Assembly: GCA_937901165.1 (NCBI GenBank) | Contig: CALCGS010000086.1 | Location: forward strand, 1 to 19,639 | From: an uncultured Alphaproteobacteria bacterium | Lineage (GTDB): Bacteria; Pseudomonadota; Alphaproteobacteria; Rs-D84 | DNA length: 19,639 nucleotides | Reading direction: 5' to 3' | Notes under the pieces: model-generated | Seen by the model: the letters and a program-made list of their open reading frames with translations, nothing else | Databases searched by the model: none | What the model was told of the DNA's origin: nothing | Position numbers and translations under genes: made by a program | In this document: positions 1 to 6,566 of the stretch, piece by piece | Layout of the letters: every line of letters starts with the position of its first letter | Numbering within the stretch: position 1 is the first letter of the stretch

Positions 1-316
1 CTATAAAATTAAATGCTGTATCAAAAGAATTTGTAAACAAGAATTGGCGACCAGATTTGCTGATTTCTACTTTACGCGGTTCACCCGCCCAGTCGTACAC
101 GTCTTGGAACAAATGTTTATGAATCTTTAATAGATCTGATGAATTTTTTACAACAAAAGGTTTCTGCTGTAATTCTATCAGGCGTTTTTGAACAGTGATA
201 CTTTCGAACAAAACCAGTTCATCATAATTTGTTATACCGGCTTTATTCTTTAAAACATCAGTATCTGGATATACATACAAGGAATCTTTATCAATATATT
301 TATACTTATCTGACAT
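1..316 (-). CDS. Fic family protein (toxin), C-terminal part beyond the left edge
   Basis: The reading frame runs from ATG at 316 down to the edge without a stop, giving the first 105 residues. It matches the N-terminal half of short Fic-domain toxins, which usually AMPylate (or otherwise modify) target proteins such as DNA gyrase and topoisomerase IV. Visible family landmarks are an early Tyr-rich start followed by a 'LKNKAGI' segment, then 'IHKHLFQDVYDWAGEPR', and a following 'ISKSGRQF' stretch. The catalytic HxFx(D/E)GNGR motif lies beyond the window, so activity cannot be judged. One base separates its ATG from the antitoxin stop, and its ribosome site (AAAGAAA) sits inside the antitoxin's last codons, so translation is probably coupled. 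With the upstream VbhA-like protein it forms a class I Fic toxin-antitoxin pair. Family assignment is firm; the biochemical target is inferred from relatives. Confidence 0.85.
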   Translation of the reverse strand, partial: MSDKYKYIDKDSLYVYPDTDVLKNKAGITNYDELVLFESITVQKRLIELQQKPFVVKNSSDLLKIHKHLFQDVYDWAGEPRKVEISKSGRQFLFTNSFDTAFNFI

Positions 317-317
317 A

Positions 318-485
318 TTATTTCTTTATAATCTTAACTAATTCTGACAAAGAAATTGCGCCACTATTATAATCACGAATAAGAGCAATCGTATGAGGCG
401 TCGGCTTAAATCCCTCATACATATTAGAAGCAATAGCAGATGCAGCTAAATCTAATGAAATAGCATCAGGAAATTTCACACCCAT
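318..485 (-). CDS. VbhA-type antitoxin of the Fic toxin
   Basis: This 55-residue protein is encoded directly upstream of the Fic toxin. It carries the inhibitory motif (S/T)xxxE(G/N) as S-N-M-Y-E-G; the glutamate of this motif blocks ATP gamma-phosphate positioning in the Fic active site. It also has the VbhA-like C-terminal segment ('PTPHTIALIRDYNSG' then a short 'SLSEL' helix). I chose ATG 485 because it places the motif Ser at residue 20 and Glu at residue 24, the position I recall for VbhA of Bartonella. A TATAAT box at 537-542 would also put the transcript start near 530, excluding the longer TTG start at 548. An ATG at 530 remains possible (70 residues, near-leaderless). The ribosome site is weak (AGAAAG, 12 nt away). 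Role and partner follow from the family; expression is inference. Confidence 0.8.
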   Translation of the reverse strand: MGVKFPDAISLDLAASAIASNMYEGFKPTPHTIALIRDYNSGAISLSELVKIIKK

Positions 486-536
486 AATTGTAAGGTTCTT
501 TCTGTTAAAATCTATATTTTGTAATGTCATAAGTTT

Positions 537-565
537 ATTATAAGGCAAAAAACTCTATAAATCCA
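537..565 (-). promoter_or_regulatory. Possible promoter of the antitoxin-Fic operon
   Basis: On the minus strand a perfect TATAAT (537-542) lies 17 nt after a poor -35 (TGGATT, 560-565). It would start transcription near 530. The -10 is strong and the -35 weak, so this is tentative. The rest of the 486-720 gap is AT-rich and shows no other gene. Confidence 0.35.
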
Positions 566-720
566 GTATTTTATTATCTTTATTAACTTGGATTTTTGAA
601 CTCCCAGAGCAGTAATATCTTATCCACGAAAACCGTAAAAATTTGCATTGATCATTCAAATTGAACTATCATCTGTTTCTCTGATATAAATCATAATTTG
701 TAAATTTCTTACTCGCAAAA

Positions 721-1470
721 TCATAATGTATGCTGTTGTAACGATATTTGTTGATGAGTTTTTTGTACGCTAAATGTAGAACCAATTTTTGGTTGTGTTG
801 GTAGTTGTTGTAATAATTGTTTTATCTTATCCTCTTGACCTAAATATTCTGACAACTCAAATTTCAGTTCTTTTCCTTTTTGTACATAACAATGTACAAT
901 TATTGGATCTTGGGTAAAATCCATATTTGAATATATACAAATGCTTGTATTAAGGGTTAAAAAGTAATCAGTCTGTTCTTGTAAATTCTTATTTGCGGAA
1001 CAAGTCATACATATAGCTATTAACCCAATAACTATATTTGATGGTAATACCAAAATTCCATTGCTATCAAGTGATATTATTGCCATATTCACATCATTGG
1101 TTTTGTCATTAAATAATATATTTTTAGGCAACTCTTCTCCATGGTGAATACAACAACGAAAAACATAATATATTATTTCTGCTAAATCTGGTCCGAAACA
1201 TCCACCAATACTTCTGTTTTTATCATCTGTTAATCTTATATTTGGATAATACGCATATATATCTTCTTCGTTCATTCCCATAAAAGGCGCTAATACCCAA
1301 TAATATTCTCTAATAAATTGAATGTATTCTTTTCTTACGACAGACTCTTTGCCATAGAAGCGTTTAGCTGTTTTTTCAATAACTAATGTAGCGAAATTTA
1401 AACCAGCATAAAAATCTTTTTGTCCAAAAGCTTTTATTGCTCTTTCTATATTTCTCATAAATTCTGACAT
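721..1470 (-). CDS. Hypothetical protein, possible HEPN-like
   Basis: I do not recognise this 249-residue protein. The start is ATG 1470, preceded by TTAGGA seven bases upstream and by a TTGCAA/TACAGT promoter; a longer frame to 1521 has no such site and overlaps that promoter. The first 65 residues look helical and amphipathic. Residues 95-113 form a hydrophobic helix ending in R105-C-C-I-H-H110, which fits the Rx4-6H motif of HEPN RNase-type domains. Residues 142-156 are hydrophobic, and the tail (about 215-249) is Gln-rich and probably disordered. It sits between a Fic toxin-antitoxin pair and a recombinase, and with a second protein bearing a similar motif 2.1 kb away, so a defence or toxin role is plausible. 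That is inference; the motif alone is weak evidence, and a membrane-associated protein is another possibility. Confidence 0.7.
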   Translation of the reverse strand: MSEFMRNIERAIKAFGQKDFYAGLNFATLVIEKTAKRFYGKESVVRKEYIQFIREYYWVLAPFMGMNEEDIYAYYPNIRLTDDKNRSIGGCFGPDLAEIIYYVFRCCIHHGEELPKNILFNDKTNDVNMAIISLDSNGILVLPSNIVIGLIAICMTCSANKNLQEQTDYFLTLNTSICIYSNMDFTQDPIIVHCYVQKGKELKFELSEYLGQEDKIKQLLQQLPTQPKIGSTFSVQKTHQQISLQQHTL

Positions 1471-1492
1471 GTTTATTCCTAATGTTATGGGG

Positions 1493-1521
1493 ACTGTACC
1501 AGCGATAATAAATACTTGCAA
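1493..1521 (-). promoter_or_regulatory. Promoter of the HEPN-like gene
   Basis: On the minus strand TTGCAA (1516-1521), a 17-nt spacer and TACAGT (1493-1498) give a reasonable sigma-70 promoter with a transcript start about 16 nt before the ATG at 1470. This supports the shorter start codon. Confidence 0.45.
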
Positions 1522-1587
1522 GTCTTTTAACTACTTGACTTCTGGCTTCTTTAGAGCGGTAATTGCTTGACGTTAAAAGGAGTCGAT

Positions 1588-2028
1588 ATGTCATATAAAG
1601 ACAAATTACCGCAATCGATGGATGAGTTGAAAGCCTTGTCCTTTGATGAACGGGCGCGATTGTGGGCCAAATATTCACAATATCCATTCAAGCGGCAAAT
1701 GCGGTCACTTTGGTATTATATTCAATGCGACAGGTTAAATCTTCGAATTAAACATAAATATCTAGTAAAAATTCGAAAATACAAGGATAATCCAGAAAAA
1801 TGTTTAGACCATGCATGTCCAAATAAGTATAATTTCGTTCCTGGCACCATTTTAACACGATATTTCAAGGGCACAAAATACACTATCTTAGTCAATGATG
1901 ATGGCAGTTTTTCATATAACGGCGATAAATATTCAACATTGTCGGGGGTAGCGACCAAGATTGCAGGTATGAAAATGTCTGGCAACTTCTTCTTTGGTAT
2001 AAACAAAAGGGACAAACATGACAATTAA
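1588..2028 (+). CDS. DUF2924 family protein, recombinase partner
   Basis: A 146-residue protein starting at ATG 1588, which has an AAAAGGAG ribosome site six bases upstream; the TTG at 1567 would lie upstream of it. The second half carries the DUF2924 signature: 'PGTILTRYFKGTKYTI', then 'DGSFSYNGDKYSTLSGVATKIAG', then 'SGNFFFGI', the usual order PGT-x-L-x-R-x-(W/Y/F)-x-G, Y-x-SLS-x-A-x-x-I-x-G and SG-xx-FFG. The first half is basic and probably binds DNA or protein. DUF2924 genes are commonly found next to large serine recombinases in Alphaproteobacteria, and here the last 11 bases overlap the recombinase start, so the two are translationally coupled. The biochemical role of DUF2924 is unknown to me; an accessory role in recombination (for instance directionality) is inference. 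A possible promoter is TTGACT at 1535 with GGTAAT 17 nt downstream. Confidence 0.88.
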   Translation: MSYKDKLPQSMDELKALSFDERARLWAKYSQYPFKRQMRSLWYYIQCDRLNLRIKHKYLVKIRKYKDNPEKCLDHACPNKYNFVPGTILTRYFKGTKYTILVNDDGSFSYNGDKYSTLSGVATKIAGMKMSGNFFFGINKRDKHDN

Positions 2029-3607
2029 GTGTGCTATTTACACGCGTAAATCAACCGAACATGGATTGGAACAAGAGTTTAATTCTCTACAAAACCAAGA
2101 AGAGTCGTGTAAAGCTTATATCGCGTCGCAATCATTTAATGGGTGGCAATATTACAAAACTTATAGTGATGCTGCGATTTCTGGTGGAACGATGGAACGA
2201 CCGGCATTAAAGCAAATGCTGGATGATATGGCGCATGGCTTGGTTAATACTGTGGTAGTGTATAAGGTTGATCGATTATCGCGTTCAATCTTGGATTTCC
2301 ACAATATGATGCAATACTTTGAAAAATACGGTGCAAACTTTGTATCTATCACCCAATCTTTTGATACCAGTACATCTATGGGTAAATTGACATTGAATAT
2401 GTTGTTATCATTCGCCCAATTTGAACGCGAAGTATCAAGTGAACGTGTGCGTGATAAAATCCGTGCATCAAAAGCCAAAGGACTATGGATGGGTGGTGCG
2501 CCACGTTTGGGTTACAACCTGATTAACAAAAAGTTGGTAGTAAACCAAACCGAAGCTGAACAAGTGCGACACCTGTTTGAGAAATACCTAGAACTGCAAT
2601 CTGTGAATGATTTAACTGAATACGCACGGCAAAATGGTATATATGGTAAACGCTGGGAAACCAATAAACGAAAAATACGTGGTGGCAATCCTATTGCTAA
2701 AATGAGTATGCATCGCATTCTGCGGGATAAAGTTTACATCGGTCAAATTGAAAACAAAAAAGAAGGTACTTTTGCCAAAGGAGAACATGAACCAATTATA
2801 TCAAATGATTTGTTCAATCGCGTCCAGGTTGCGCTAGCTAACAATTCAAATAATAAAACAACGAGCACACGTGCGCCAAATATATTGACCGGAAAATTAT
2901 TTAATCACAATGGTGTGAAATTTATCAACCAGCGCACCAGTGGTAAAGGTAAAAAGACCGCGTATTATTATGCGACTAAGGGGTTCTATCTAACCGCTGG
3001 CCGTGTGGATGAAATCGTTATAAAAACGATTACAGATTTTTTGAACAGTGATATGTCGAATCTGCCCATCAACTTGGTGACCATATTAAAACGAATTGAT
3101 GTAACAAATATGAATTTCGCAGAAAAACGCAACCTAATTCAATCATTGGTTGAAAAAATTGTGTATTCGCAAGAACAACTGATTTATACACTGACTATAG
3201 ATGCGCAAAAATTACAACCATTTATCAGGGAGCATTATGTAAATCAAAATGTGGATAAAATGGAATATATAATTGGTGACAACGGCATAACAATTACAGA
3301 AAAAGTATTCTTACGCAAATACGTCAACACGGTATACGACCGTGGTAAAAACGGTGTATTAAATGTCACCGACAATAATCATTTAATTTTGAAAGCCTTT
3401 GCCACCGCATGGCGGTATCGGGAAATGTATGAAGAATACGGCAACTCCGATAAAATCATCGCCATGGAACACACATCCCCACGTCAGTTTTACAGATACC
3501 TTGACCTTGCATACATGAATCCAGAAACCGTCAACCGCATCCTATCCGGCGAACATAAAGTTAATGTTAAAGAATTGTTCCTGATTGCTAAAACTTCCAA
3601 AATGTAG
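2018..3607 (+). CDS. Large serine recombinase (resolvase/invertase superfamily)
   Basis: A complete 529-residue site-specific recombinase. The N-terminal resolvase domain (about 1-150) holds the catalytic set: Arg10 and nucleophile Ser12 in 'YTRKST', and Asp85, Arg86 and Arg89 in 'YKVDRLSR', with the 'LLSFAQFERE' helix following. A recombinase domain follows (about 155-260, 'GGAPRLGYNLINKKLVVN' onward), then a zinc-ribbon-like region near 285-325 that lacks the usual cysteine pairs, and a coiled segment. The C-terminal 80 residues ('RQFYRYLDLAYMNPETVNRILSG') are typical of alphaproteobacterial members. It should cut and rejoin DNA at short attachment sites through a 5' phosphoserine intermediate. 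The start ATG 2018 has AAAAGGG seven bases upstream, inside the DUF2924 gene. All catalytic residues are present, so it may be active. Its substrate sites are not evident; no inverted repeats were found around the pair. Confidence 0.95.
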   Translation: MTIKCAIYTRKSTEHGLEQEFNSLQNQEESCKAYIASQSFNGWQYYKTYSDAAISGGTMERPALKQMLDDMAHGLVNTVVVYKVDRLSRSILDFHNMMQYFEKYGANFVSITQSFDTSTSMGKLTLNMLLSFAQFEREVSSERVRDKIRASKAKGLWMGGAPRLGYNLINKKLVVNQTEAEQVRHLFEKYLELQSVNDLTEYARQNGIYGKRWETNKRKIRGGNPIAKMSMHRILRDKVYIGQIENKKEGTFAKGEHEPIISNDLFNRVQVALANNSNNKTTSTRAPNILTGKLFNHNGVKFINQRTSGKGKKTAYYYATKGFYLTAGRVDEIVIKTITDFLNSDMSNLPINLVTILKRIDVTNMNFAEKRNLIQSLVEKIVYSQEQLIYTLTIDAQKLQPFIREHYVNQNVDKMEYIIGDNGITITEKVFLRKYVNTVYDRGKNGVLNVTDNNHLILKAFATAWRYREMYEEYGNSDKIIAMEHTSPRQFYRYLDLAYMNPETVNRILSGEHKVNVKELFLIAKTSKM

Positions 3608-4510
3608 CTATTGAGCGTTTTCGATAACCGATAACATAAACTCAGAAAACACCGCTGATGCACCTACAGCTAACCGCGCATGCCTATCCAACATTGGCAC
3701 ACGCCTAGTTCCAAGTCCATGAGAGTCGCTAGCAATATTCCGTATATTAGAGATCGCATCAACAATTTTGTTTAATCCAGATATCAGATTATTAATTTGC
3801 CTGTCGACATCTCCATCCTGATGCATATTGTAAAGATCTTTAACTTGCCTGTATAATCTCGTAATATCCCCTCTATCAGAAGGTGTTTCCCCTTTCTGCT
3901 CTATCGCGTAACAAAAAATTTCTTCTGTAACCGTTCTGGCCTTTGTTATGGCACTATCGTTATTACCATTTGATATATCTTCAAACGCTCTATCAATTAA
4001 TTGCCGTACATATTCTCTATCTATTCTATCCAAAGAAGGGGTTTCAACTGGAATTTCAACATGTTGTGATTTTACATGATAGACACTACCTATTAATACC
4101 ATTTCATTACCACTACACGATAAATGCCCATTAATCTTTGATATAATGGTTGAAATTATTTGATTGTATAGGAAATCTATTTCATCAGGAGAATACCCAC
4201 TAAATACATCCGTAAATCTTTCTTTTGAAAACATATATGTCAATAAATCTGAAATACGATTATTTTCGATACACCAATCTACTATCTTTTCCATATAAGC
4301 CCATCGACTTAAAGCTCCGCCGTAGGTATACGATAAAGCATACCCAAATCGACTGGCAATGTTACATATTGCAGAGCCCTTTAAATACGGCAATGCACAC
4401 CTTACAGACCTACAATCACTTTCTGATAATTTTATGTTATCAAAGTATGTATCCCCAATAAAAATATCCAGAATAAACCTGGCTTTTAATAAATCATACC
4501 GTTCATCCAT
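3608..4510 (-). CDS. Abortive-infection-like protein with Abi_C-type C-terminal domain
   Basis: A 300-residue protein. The C-terminal third matches the abortive infection C-terminal (Abi_C) domain: residues 185-205 'DSAITKARTVTEEIFCYAI', then a helical segment, then 'RNIASDSHGLG' (R257 and H264, an Rx6H spacing as in HEPN nucleases), and a closing 'HARLAVGASAVFSEFM'. The N-terminal 150 residues are helical and unfamiliar; part (55-105) may be a helical sensor domain. Abi_C proteins are linked to phage-triggered growth arrest, probably through RNA cleavage; activity here is inferred from the family. The start ATG 4510 has AGGTG about 11 bases upstream, and no better alternative is seen. The stop (TAG at 3610-3608) touches the recombinase stop tail-to-tail with no terminator between, so both belong to the same compact island. 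Confidence 0.8.
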   Translation of the reverse strand: MDERYDLLKARFILDIFIGDTYFDNIKLSESDCRSVRCALPYLKGSAICNIASRFGYALSYTYGGALSRWAYMEKIVDWCIENNRISDLLTYMFSKERFTDVFSGYSPDEIDFLYNQIISTIISKINGHLSCSGNEMVLIGSVYHVKSQHVEIPVETPSLDRIDREYVRQLIDRAFEDISNGNNDSAITKARTVTEEIFCYAIEQKGETPSDRGDITRLYRQVKDLYNMHQDGDVDRQINNLISGLNKIVDAISNIRNIASDSHGLGTRRVPMLDRHARLAVGASAVFSEFMLSVIENAQ

Positions 4511-4694
4511 CTTATTTCACACCTATGTTTATTATTCTGTTGGTTATATAATGTCAACCTGATGTTAATTCAATCCCCGAAGTGGCATCCATGTTTTGGG
4601 CAAGGTATATAGTTGCGGTGAACTTTGGCGGTTTGGGTACGAGTAGCGATATACAATGGTAATATCATAGTCAAAAATCGCCGGAAATGGGGCG

Positions 4695-4728
4695 AAAAAG
4701 AACATCCCGTGGGATTGCCACGGGATGT
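4695..4728 (-). terminator. Rho-independent terminator after tRNA-Ser
   Basis: An 11-bp perfect stem, ACATCCCGTGG with its complement, and a 5-base loop (4702-4728) is followed on the minus strand by TTCTTTTT. It lies 10 nt past the tRNA-Ser 3' end. Confidence 0.9.
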
Positions 4729-4738
4729 CCAATATTCC

Positions 4739-4828
4739 TGGCGGATGGTGAGGGATTCGAACCCCCGGTGGAGTTGCCCCCACAGCGGTTTTCAAGACCG
4801 TCGCATTCGACCGCTCTGCCAACCATCC
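4739..4828 (-). tRNA. tRNA-Ser (anticodon UGA), CCA encoded
   Basis: The minus strand folds into a 90-nt class II tRNA: acceptor GGATGGT with ACCATCC, discriminator G plus encoded CCA, a D-arm, an anticodon stem with loop CTTGAAA (anticodon TGA), a long variable arm (TGTGGGGGCAACTCCACC) and a T-arm with TTCGAAT. Ser(UGA) decodes UCN codons. No separate promoter is convincing. The tRNA lies 209 nt downstream of lgt on the same strand with no terminator between, so it may share that transcript or use a promoter in the GC-rich patch. The Abi_C/recombinase island begins on its 3' side, the usual position of tRNA-integrated elements. Confidence 0.97.
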
Positions 4829-4839
4829 TAAACTTTTTT

Positions 4840-4957
4840 CTTTTATGACCCGCCGGTCTTTCAACCTGCGGTTTTGTTCGCTTGGCGCACCTGACGGTGC
4901 TGCTCACCACTCCTTTGCGCTCGGCTTCGCTGAACGCTTGCCTTGCTTACTCGTATG
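4840..4957. other. GC-rich intergenic patch between tRNA-Ser and its fragment
   Basis: This gene-free stretch is about 60% G+C by my count (over 4851-4990), against roughly one third for its surroundings. It contains several short dyads (AACCTGCGGTT, GACCCGCCGGTC, GCACC-TGAC-GGTGC). Open frames across it have no ribosome site and no recognisable protein. It may be the remnant of an inserted element or a dispersed repeat unit. Confidence 0.6.
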
Positions 4958-5004
4958 CAAGACCGTCGCAACCCTCCGCTCTGCCAACCATCCTAAACTT
5001 TTTT
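4958..5004 (-). repeat. Truncated duplicate of the tRNA-Ser 5' half plus leader
   Basis: This 47-nt stretch repeats 4793-4839 at an exact offset of 165 bp with 43 of 47 bases identical; the differences cluster in the D-loop. It includes the shared leader (AAAAAAGTTTA on the minus strand), the acceptor 5' strand, the D-arm and the anticodon stem. It stops matching in the anticodon loop after CTTG, and the 3' half of a tRNA is absent. It cannot make a functional tRNA. It is best read as a scar of recombination or partial duplication in tRNA-Ser. Confidence 0.85.
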
Positions 5005-5037
5005 ACACTTTTCAAGCGATTACTTTTTTATTGTATA

Positions 5038-5832
5038 TTATTTTTTTCGAAACGCAAATACAAAAATGCACAAACCAACAAAAAACATTATGCTAGAAAG
5101 TAATTGCCCCATCGTTAAACCCCAACTGGTTAAAAAACCTATCTGGACATCGGGTGCACGAAATAATTCACAAACCGAACGAAATACCGCATACGACATT
5201 CCCATTATACCAGCCAACGCACCAGGTTTGGATTTTAATTTCGTTTTATTATACAAAGTGTACATTATTAAAAATAGTAATATGCCTTCTGATACAGCTT
5301 CATATAATGGACTGGGGTGGCGTGGAATATTTGAATTACCAACAAAAACTATGCCCCAAGGAACATCTGTGGCACGTCCCATAACTTCCATATTTATAAA
5401 ATTTGCTATGCGTCCAAAAAACAAACCAATCGGTGCAACCACAGATAATAAATCCAGCGCACACAACCAATTTGTTTTTGTTTTACGGCCATATAAATAT
5501 GTTGCAATTATTACACCAAGAAGCCCACCATGAAAACTCATCCCGCCATGCCAAACCGCAAATATTTCCAAAGGATGTACAATAAAAAATCCCAAATTAT
5601 AAAATAACACATACCCAATGCGACCACCAAGTATAACACCAAGTATTATAGCAGTTAAAAAATCATCCATCTGTTTTTTTGTAAAATTTAACTGTGTGTG
5701 TTTTCGCATCAATTTTATAAAAATAAAATACCCAACAACAAACGCCAAAACATATGCCAAAGCATACCAACGAATATCAAAACCCAAAATAGATATTGCA
5801 ACTGGTGATATAGGATTTATAACTATTGCCAT
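5038..5832 (-). CDS. lgt: Phosphatidylglycerol:prolipoprotein diacylglyceryl transferase
   Basis: This 264-residue inner-membrane enzyme transfers diacylglycerol from phosphatidylglycerol to the lipobox cysteine of prolipoproteins, the first step of lipoprotein maturation. Visible family signatures are 'WHGGMSFHGGLLG' (residues 94-106, with the essential-type His101), 'GRIANFINMEVMGR' (140-153, the Lgt signature with Arg141 and Asn144), 'PRHPSPLYEA' (170-179) and 'FRSVCELFRAPD' (217-228). About seven hydrophobic segments match the known topology, and the length is normal. The start ATG 5832 has AAGGA nine bases upstream. A TTGATT/TATTCT promoter with an 18-nt spacer (5855-5884) may drive it. 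Downstream on the same strand lie only the tRNA-Ser fragment and tRNA-Ser. No odd residues were noted. Confidence 0.97.
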   Translation of the reverse strand: MAIVINPISPVAISILGFDIRWYALAYVLAFVVGYFIFIKLMRKHTQLNFTKKQMDDFLTAIILGVILGGRIGYVLFYNLGFFIVHPLEIFAVWHGGMSFHGGLLGVIIATYLYGRKTKTNWLCALDLLSVVAPIGLFFGRIANFINMEVMGRATDVPWGIVFVGNSNIPRHPSPLYEAVSEGILLFLIMYTLYNKTKLKSKPGALAGIMGMSYAVFRSVCELFRAPDVQIGFLTSWGLTMGQLLSSIMFFVGLCIFVFAFRKK

Positions 5833-5854
5833 TTTTCATTCCTTTTTCATATTA

Positions 5855-5884
5855 AGAATAGTTTTTTTCACACCTAGAAATCAA
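5855..5884 (-). promoter_or_regulatory. Possible lgt promoter
   Basis: On the minus strand TTGATT (5879-5884), an 18-nt spacer and TATTCT (5855-5860) lie just past the preceding terminator, about 23 nt before the lgt ATG. Confidence 0.35.
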
Positions 5885-5885
5885 T

Positions 5886-5917
5886 AAAAAAATACGCTTT
5901 TGCAAGCGTATTTTTTT
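5886..5917 (-). terminator. Terminator of the two-gene small operon
   Basis: A 9-bp stem AATACGCTT/AAGCGTATT with a 4-base loop, extended by A:T pairs and with a T tract on either strand. It overlaps the stop of the 5916-6209 gene by a few bases and ends that transcript before lgt. The symmetry would allow bidirectional action. Confidence 0.85.
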
Positions 5918-6209
5918 ATTTTGTTTTTAGACTTAAACTTCGTATTTCTTGGAATTTTCTTTCTTCTTGTTTTTCACAAACATTTATCCATTTTTGATAA
6001 CGTCCAATTCTATCTATGTAATCTGCAATAACCCTATCATAACCCACAGTACTTTTATTTTCACGTTCTGCAATTTTGCGGTCTTTTTTCAAAGATTGAA
6101 TCAAATTTTGTAATCTTGCAATTTCTTTGTTATACCAATTTATATTATGTTCTGGTATTACACCAACATTAATAAAATTCATTTTCTTGTCTTGCAAAGC
6201 TGTTTCCAT
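5916..6209 (-). CDS. Small hypothetical coiled-coil protein
   Basis: A 97-residue, highly charged protein that I do not recognise. Residues 26-60 are rich in Lys, Arg and Glu with heptad-like spacing of Leu/Ile, suggesting a coiled coil. The C-terminal part is also helical and basic. No signal peptide or membrane segment is visible. ATG 6209 has AAGGGA eight bases upstream. It starts 11 nt after the stop of the upstream small gene, so the two form an operon that ends in a strong terminator. The pair is probably cytoplasmic and may act together; nothing in the sequence reveals the function. Confidence 0.7.
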   Translation of the reverse strand: METALQDKKMNFINVGVIPEHNINWYNKEIARLQNLIQSLKKDRKIAERENKSTVGYDRVIADYIDRIGRYQKWINVCEKQEERKFQEIRSLSLKTK

Positions 6210-6220
6210 TATTTTCCCTT

Positions 6221-6520
6221 TTATTTTCTATAAAAACCCATAGCATGAATTTGTTTTAAAGTTAATGCCAATTTTTGTCTTTCTTGACGTATTTTATTGT
6301 TTCCATCTAATCTGCTTATGTACAATTTGGCACTTTCTATATTTTCGAGAATAATTTGTTTCATTCTTTCTTTTTGAGCATCTGTTTTATCAGAATTGTT
6401 ATCGGTCAATTGTTTTGCCAATGGCAATATGATATCAGACTTTTTGTCAACCCAACTTTTTGTATCTTCTAACATCGCTTTATAAAACTCACCCTCTGTA
6501 TTTCTATCATAAGTTCCCAT
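6221..6520 (-). CDS. Small hypothetical helical protein
   Basis: A 99-residue protein, unrecognised. It is rich in Lys, Glu and Asp with few aromatic residues, and is predicted helical throughout from its residue pattern, with a Leu/Ile-spaced segment from about 50 to 95. It ends in the basic 'GFYRK'. No membrane segment or signal peptide is seen. The start ATG 6520 has AAAAGGA six bases upstream. It is the first gene of the two-gene minus operon and is driven by a near-consensus promoter (TTGATA/TACAAT) that physically overlaps the promoter of the divergent Bax inhibitor gene. No function is proposed. Confidence 0.72.
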   Translation of the reverse strand: MGTYDRNTEGEFYKAMLEDTKSWVDKKSDIILPLAKQLTDNNSDKTDAQKERMKQIILENIESAKLYISRLDGNNKIRQERQKLALTLKQIHAMGFYRK

Positions 6521-6537
6521 AAAAAATCCTTTTGTTC

Positions 6538-6566
6538 TTGAAAATTCTTTTTTATTGTAGTATATT
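6538..6566 (+). promoter_or_regulatory. Promoter of the Bax inhibitor-ferredoxin-glyQS operon
   Basis: TTGAAA (6538-6543), a 17-nt spacer and TATATT (6561-6566), placing the transcript start near 6573, just ahead of the AAGGAG ribosome site. The next two gaps in the operon are 29 nt each and show no other promoter. Confidence 0.6.

Noticed and set aside
1471..1521. N-terminal extension of the HEPN-like gene to 1521
   Set aside because: It overlaps the likely promoter, while ATG 1470 has a proper AGGA site.
2018..3607. Inverted repeats marking ends of an IS-type element around the recombinase
   Set aside because: No matching terminal repeats or target duplications were seen by eye around the DUF2924/recombinase pair.
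4563..4590. Sequence resembling a tRNA 3' end (TTCAATCCCC then ATCCA)
   Set aside because: The T-stem does not pair with its upstream strand and no tRNA 5' half is present, so it is probably chance.
4565..5103. Several open frames on both strands across tRNA-Ser and the GC-rich patch
   Set aside because: They overlap the tRNA gene and terminator, lack ribosome sites and look like translated tRNA/repeat DNA, not proteins.
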